DNA from: CAG-917 sp051883555 | GTDB lineage: Bacteria > Bacillota > Clostridia > Christensenellales > CAG-917 | Reading direction: 5' to 3' | Assembly: GCA_051883555.1 (NCBI GenBank) | Contig: JBJETY010000046.1 | Coordinates: forward strand, 1 to 44,700 | Length of the DNA: 44,700 nt | Shown here: positions 41,759 through 44,700 of the stretch, piece by piece | Layout: each line of letters begins with the position of its first letter | Numbering within the stretch: position 1 is the stretch's first letter | The notes under the pieces: generated by a model | What the model saw: the letters and a program-made list of their open reading frames with translations, nothing else | Told to the model about the DNA's origin: nothing | The model's database searches: none | Program-made: the position numbers and the translations under genes

Positions 41759-41869
41759 AAGCCACAAGATTAGCGAGCTGAGCTAACGTGGCAAAGCAAA
41801 CTAATCAAAAATAGGAAAGAGGAGGAAATATTCGGCTGCTTCGGCGGTCGTTTATGAGCAATTGGGACT
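41759..41869 (+). promoter_or_regulatory. structured mreB leader with a short upstream open frame
   Basis: The ~110-base leader begins with GCCAC...GTGGC (41761-41765/41788-41792) enclosing TTAGC/GCTAA (41770-41774/41782-41786). GATTAG (41768-41773) can instead pair with CTAATC (41801-41806), which excludes the inner stem. A strong AGAGGAGG ends at 41825, 44 bases before the mreB ATG, and a 7-bp hairpin with a TTCG loop (41833-41850) follows. Folding this hairpin brings the site to about 10 bases from ATG 41854, which opens a 9-codon frame (MSNWDYGKK) whose stop (41881-41883) lies inside mreB. Confidence 0.6.
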
Positions 41870-42910
41870 ATGGCAAAAAATAACAATTTGAACAATAATG
41901 CTAATAACAGTGGCGCAAAAATCGGTATCGACCTCGGAACCGCAAACACCTTAGTTTACATTTCCGGTTACGGTATTGTTTTTGACGAACCAACTATTGT
42001 TGCTTACGACAATGCAACACGCGGAGTTATCGCTTGTGGTAATCAAGCAAAAGAGATGGTCGGTAAAACCCATGAAAAAATCAGCTTGGTATATCCTATG
42101 AACGCAGGCGTTGTTGCTGATATCAGAGCAACAAGATCTTTGCTTGAATACGTATTCGGCAAACTCGGAAAACTTAACTTTGAGTTTAAGAAATCAACGC
42201 TTTTGATTTGCTGCCCTGCACAAATCACGGAAGTTGAAAGAAAAGCACTTATCGACCTTTCAAAGAGCTTGGGCATCGAAGATTGCTTTATCGAACCTGA
42301 AATCAAAGCAGGCGCTATCGGAGCAGACATCGACATCTATGCAACGGAAGGTGCAATGATTCTCGACATCGGTGCCGGTTCTACAAACGTCGGTGTTCTT
42401 TCTTGCGGCGACGTCGTTGTATTGAACGCTGTAAGAATTGCCGGAAATTCTATCGATAACGAAATCACAAAATATATGAAGACTCAACACAATCTTGTCA
42501 TCGGTGAAAAGACTGCAGAAAGAATTAAAATTGAACTTGCAACTTTGATTCCTGACGATTTCACCAAATCGGTTGAAGCTTGCGGCAGACATCTTAGCAC
42601 AGGTAGACCAAGCTCGGTTATCGTAAAGCAGGAAGAGATTTATCCGATAATCTTGAGAGCTTTCGAACAAATCAAACACTGCATTCAGGTTTCTCTTGAA
42701 CAAACTCCTCCTGAATTGTCATCCGATATCGTTAAAGCAGGTGTTTCTGTTATCGGTGGCGGTGCTGCAATTAAAGGTGTTAAAGAATTTATCGAAGCTA
42801 ACTTCCCGTTTAGCTGCCACATTTCCGAAGCAGGTTGCGACGCTATCGTTAAAGGTACTAGACAACTTCTTAAAAACCGTGGTAACTATCTTGTCAGACC
42901 TGAAGACTAA
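41870..42910 (+). CDS. MreB/Mbl-family rod-shape protein
   Basis: Bacterial actin that polymerises under the membrane and guides cell-wall synthesis. The 346 residues show the actin-fold motifs: phosphate 1 GIDLGTANTLVY, connect and phosphate 2 AMILDIGAGSTNVGVLS, and the adenosine motif VSVIGGGAAIKGV. An Asn-rich N-terminal tail (MAKNNNLNNNANNSG) precedes the core. The gene is alone, without mreC/mreD, so it may be the Mbl/MreBH-type paralogue rather than MreB proper. No ribosome binding site is adjacent to ATG 41870. Codon use is closer to well-expressed genes (more C-ending codons) than in neighbours. Confidence 0.92.
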   Translation: MAKNNNLNNNANNSGAKIGIDLGTANTLVYISGYGIVFDEPTIVAYDNATRGVIACGNQAKEMVGKTHEKISLVYPMNAGVVADIRATRSLLEYVFGKLGKLNFEFKKSTLLICCPAQITEVERKALIDLSKSLGIEDCFIEPEIKAGAIGADIDIYATEGAMILDIGAGSTNVGVLSCGDVVVLNAVRIAGNSIDNEITKYMKTQHNLVIGEKTAERIKIELATLIPDDFTKSVEACGRHLSTGRPSSVIVKQEEIYPIILRAFEQIKHCIQVSLEQTPPELSSDIVKAGVSVIGGGAAIKGVKEFIEANFPFSCHISEAGCDAIVKGTRQLLKNRGNYLVRPED

Positions 42911-42931
42911 TTTTCAGAATAATTACCGATT

Positions 42932-42963
42932 AAAAAAGACGTACGACGGTACGTCTTTTTTTT
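42932..42963 (+). terminator. intrinsic terminator after mreB
   Basis: Stem AAAAAGACGTAC / GTACGTCTTTTT around a 3-base loop, then more T residues. Confidence 0.93.
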
Positions 42964-43205
42964 ACGCTTTTCCGCTGCAAAAATTGCGTTTACGAGTTTT
43001 GTTTTTAAAGTTGTTTATGAAGATAAGTTTATGGAAATTGATTTACGAAGATTATTTTACTAATTGTTATAAGAAGATTATTTAATTATGAAGTTGCTTA
43101 TCGCGTGAATTTATGCGTCTTTTCGCAAAGCGGAAATAAACAAATTATGTACTGTCTCTTTATGCGGTAAAAAACAATTTCACGTCAAGCGATTTTGTTT
43201 TTGCA
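42964..43205 (+). other. intergenic region before the DUF2804 gene, no gene
   Basis: 240 AT-rich bases. An open frame that runs into it from inside mreB is in another frame and has no start signals. No repeat or RNA was recognised. Confidence 0.4.
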
Positions 43206-43234
43206 TTGACTATTAAGCGGTTTGCATTTATAAT
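43206..43234 (+). promoter_or_regulatory. sigma-A promoter of the DUF2804 gene
   Basis: TTGACT (43206-43211), 17-base spacer, TATAAT (43229-43234). Confidence 0.88.
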
Positions 43235-43267
43235 ATATATAATCATAATAAAATTCAGGGAGAGAAT

Positions 43268-44356
43268 ATGACAAAATATCCGGATTACATTTCACCGAAA
43301 CGCGAACCTGTCAAAACGCCCGATTCGATTGTCGAAAACGGTCAGGTACATTTCGGTACGTTTGACGCACCTTTTAAAAATTTAAATCTGTTAGACTGCA
43401 AAAAACCTTGCGGAAAAAGAATGCCCGACAGTATGAAAAAGGGCAGACTTGTAGAATGGGAAGCTTTCGAAGTCCATTTCGACGAAGGAGCATTAATCAG
43501 TGCGGTTTACAATACCGGACCTATGGGCTTTTCAATTTTCGTGTGGTACGATAAAAAGGAAGATAAGATTTACAGCTGGAGAAATCTTGTGCCGAAGAAA
43601 AAGGCAAAAGTCGCTTCTCAGCTTGTAGACGATTATTGCTATTGCAAAACGTCAAAGAGCGAATATCGCATAGACAACGATTTTCTTAACGGAAAAGCAA
43701 GCGCAAAAGGCTATTCGAAGGGCAGAAGCGGCAGTTTTGAAATCGACGTAAAGTTTGAAAGAATTTCACCGCTCGCCAACGGAGTAATGCCGCTTGCAAA
43801 GAATAAGGACGGTTCTTTCAGAAACGCCTTGTACAGCGAAAAAGATTTTTTTAAAGCGACGGGAACAATTACCGTAAACGGAAAGACCTATACTTCAAAC
43901 GAACGTTCGGTAGGCATAATCGACGACCACAAAGGCTATTACCCTTTCAAGGCGCATTACGATTGGTTAACTACTATGGGCGTTATAAACGACGGCGGCA
44001 AGGAAAGATTTTTTGCTTTCAACCTTACGAGAAATCAATCCGTGGACCAGGATAGATACAACGAAAACGTCATTTGGGTCGAAGGAGAATCCTTCCCGAT
44101 GCCTCCGGTTAAGTTCACTCATAAGAACGGAAAGAAAAAAGCTAAAGAATGGTACGTTAAAGACGAAAAAGGTCTTGTCGATATAACGTTTAAAATCAAT
44201 AAAGTTTATTACAGCCCTATACATGCGCTCGTCATAGATTGCTATTATGCCTTGCCTTACGGCTATATCTCGGGATACGTAACCGACACAAACGGCAAAA
44301 AATACGTTGTCGACGGTATGCTCGGCATAGGCGAAGACAAAACGACTAGAATGTAA
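43268..44356 (+). CDS. DUF2804 family protein
   Basis: A 362-residue soluble protein that matches my memory of the DUF2804 family: an early LDCKKPCGKRMPDSMKKGRLVEWEAFEV block, a middle NERSVGIIDDHKGYYPFKAHYDW block and later VIWVEGESFPMPPVKF and YGYISGYVTDTNGKKY. The family is thought to adopt a lipocalin-like or carotenoid-oxygenase-like beta-rich fold, but no activity is established. There is no signal peptide. GGGAG at 43258-43262 precedes ATG 43268 and the gene has its own promoter, so it is a single-gene unit following mreB. Family call moderately sure; function unknown. Confidence 0.75.
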   Translation: MTKYPDYISPKREPVKTPDSIVENGQVHFGTFDAPFKNLNLLDCKKPCGKRMPDSMKKGRLVEWEAFEVHFDEGALISAVYNTGPMGFSIFVWYDKKEDKIYSWRNLVPKKKAKVASQLVDDYCYCKTSKSEYRIDNDFLNGKASAKGYSKGRSGSFEIDVKFERISPLANGVMPLAKNKDGSFRNALYSEKDFFKATGTITVNGKTYTSNERSVGIIDDHKGYYPFKAHYDWLTTMGVINDGGKERFFAFNLTRNQSVDQDRYNENVIWVEGESFPMPPVKFTHKNGKKKAKEWYVKDEKGLVDITFKINKVYYSPIHALVIDCYYALPYGYISGYVTDTNGKKYVVDGMLGIGEDKTTRM

Positions 44357-44520
44357 TTGCTCGCCCCTTAGCGTAAAGCGAAGGAGCCGTAAATTGAAGA
44401 AGACTTTGTTTTTAAAAAAAGTTTTTAAAGCGTCTTTTATTATAGCATCAAAAAAACTTTTAATATTTAGTATTTAAAATAGCATTTAAAAAGACATTTT
44501 AAAATACAAAGTTAAAAAAT
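44357..44520 (+). other. region after the DUF2804 gene, possible tiny gene
   Basis: Contains AAGGAG (44381-44386) seven bases before TTG 44394, opening 27 codons (to 44477) for a basic hydrophobic peptide starting MKKTLFLKKVFK. The same DNA can fold as AAGAC...GTCTT with A/T runs, so it may just be untranslated sequence. Confidence 0.25.
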
Positions 44521-44549
44521 AAAAACGGACTTAGCGGTCCGTTTTTTTT
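44521..44549 (+). terminator. intrinsic terminator downstream of the DUF2804 gene
   Basis: Stem ACGGAC / GTCCGT around TTAGCG, followed by a run of T. The 150 bases after it, to the window end, hold nothing recognisable. Confidence 0.88.
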
Positions 44550-44700
44550 ATTAAATTTTTATGATGCTTATGCCCCGTTTATAAAATGTGCCGCTAAAGC
44601 GGTGCGCAATTTATGGATTTAAAAAAAATTATAGCTTTATAAAAAATCTTAACGTTGAGTAACCGTTGTGAAAAAGTAGACGAAAGAGCAAAGATTAAGT

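Noticed and set aside
1..44700. CRISPR arrays, tRNA or rRNA genes, insertion sequences, prophage genes
   Set aside because: No repeat-spacer pattern, no tRNA T-loop outside coding regions, no transposase, integrase or phage motif was found by eye; the tandem repeats seen are directly adjacent without spacers.

Overview
The window is low-GC DNA from a Bacillota genome, most likely an uncultured Clostridia-type spore former. The main reasons are a full-length Spo0A, textbook sigma-A promoters (TTGACA-17-TATAAT and close variants), AGGAGG ribosome binding sites, a clostridial pyrK-pyrD-pyrF order, a flavodiiron protein and an oxygen-sensitive iron-sulfur serine dehydratase (an anaerobe's set). 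No tRNA, rRNA, CRISPR array, phage or insertion sequence was recognised, so this looks like ordinary chromosome rather than a mobile island.

Layout: 1-6235 is the end of a pyrimidine operon (carB, truncated by the window edge, then pyrK, pyrD, pyrF, pyrE). It is followed by a DEAD-box RNA helicase that seems to start at ATT. 8182-10550 holds a GtrA-like membrane protein and a one-chain L-serine dehydratase. 11023-14683 holds a RuvB-like AAA+ protein with large extra domains, a hemolysin III family protein and an unknown membrane-anchored protein. 15003-17528, on the minus strand, holds a flavodiiron protein and an ECF sigma/anti-sigma pair. 18057-21129 holds spo0A, a divergent 37-residue CxC-rich peptide, a membrane-anchored glycerophosphodiesterase and a small zinc ribbon protein. 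21765-25312 holds a small unknown protein and then a WYL regulator, a macro-domain/HTH fusion and a vWA protein in a row. 25628-27349, on the minus strand, holds an SCP2-like protein and an iron alcohol dehydrogenase. 27584-29454 is a purine permease under a guanine-type riboswitch. 29670-34890 holds an HTH-cupin regulator with a GH31 glycosidase, then a GNAT-like protein with glnS. 35132-40444 holds a TetR regulator, a frameshifted membrane protein and two paralogous ABC ATPase/permease pairs, the first ATPase being frameshifted. 40612-44356 holds aldose 1-epimerase, an MreB/Mbl homologue with a structured leader, and a DUF2804 protein.

Most transcription units can be delimited from sequence: about fourteen promoters and a dozen intrinsic terminators are visible. 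Three promoters (for the ECF sigma factor, the glycerophosphodiesterase and the GNAT-like gene) place the -10 hexamer exactly six bases before ATG with no Shine-Dalgarno sequence, which points to leaderless mRNAs. Gaps between transcription units are filled with short, degenerate tandem repeats that differ from gap to gap.

The best candidates for something undescribed are the WYL / macro-HTH / vWA gene set, the stand-alone RuvB-like protein with an N-terminal domain and acidic tail, the CxC peptide beside spo0A, and the mreB leader. All function names rest on motif reading by eye; no database search was run.
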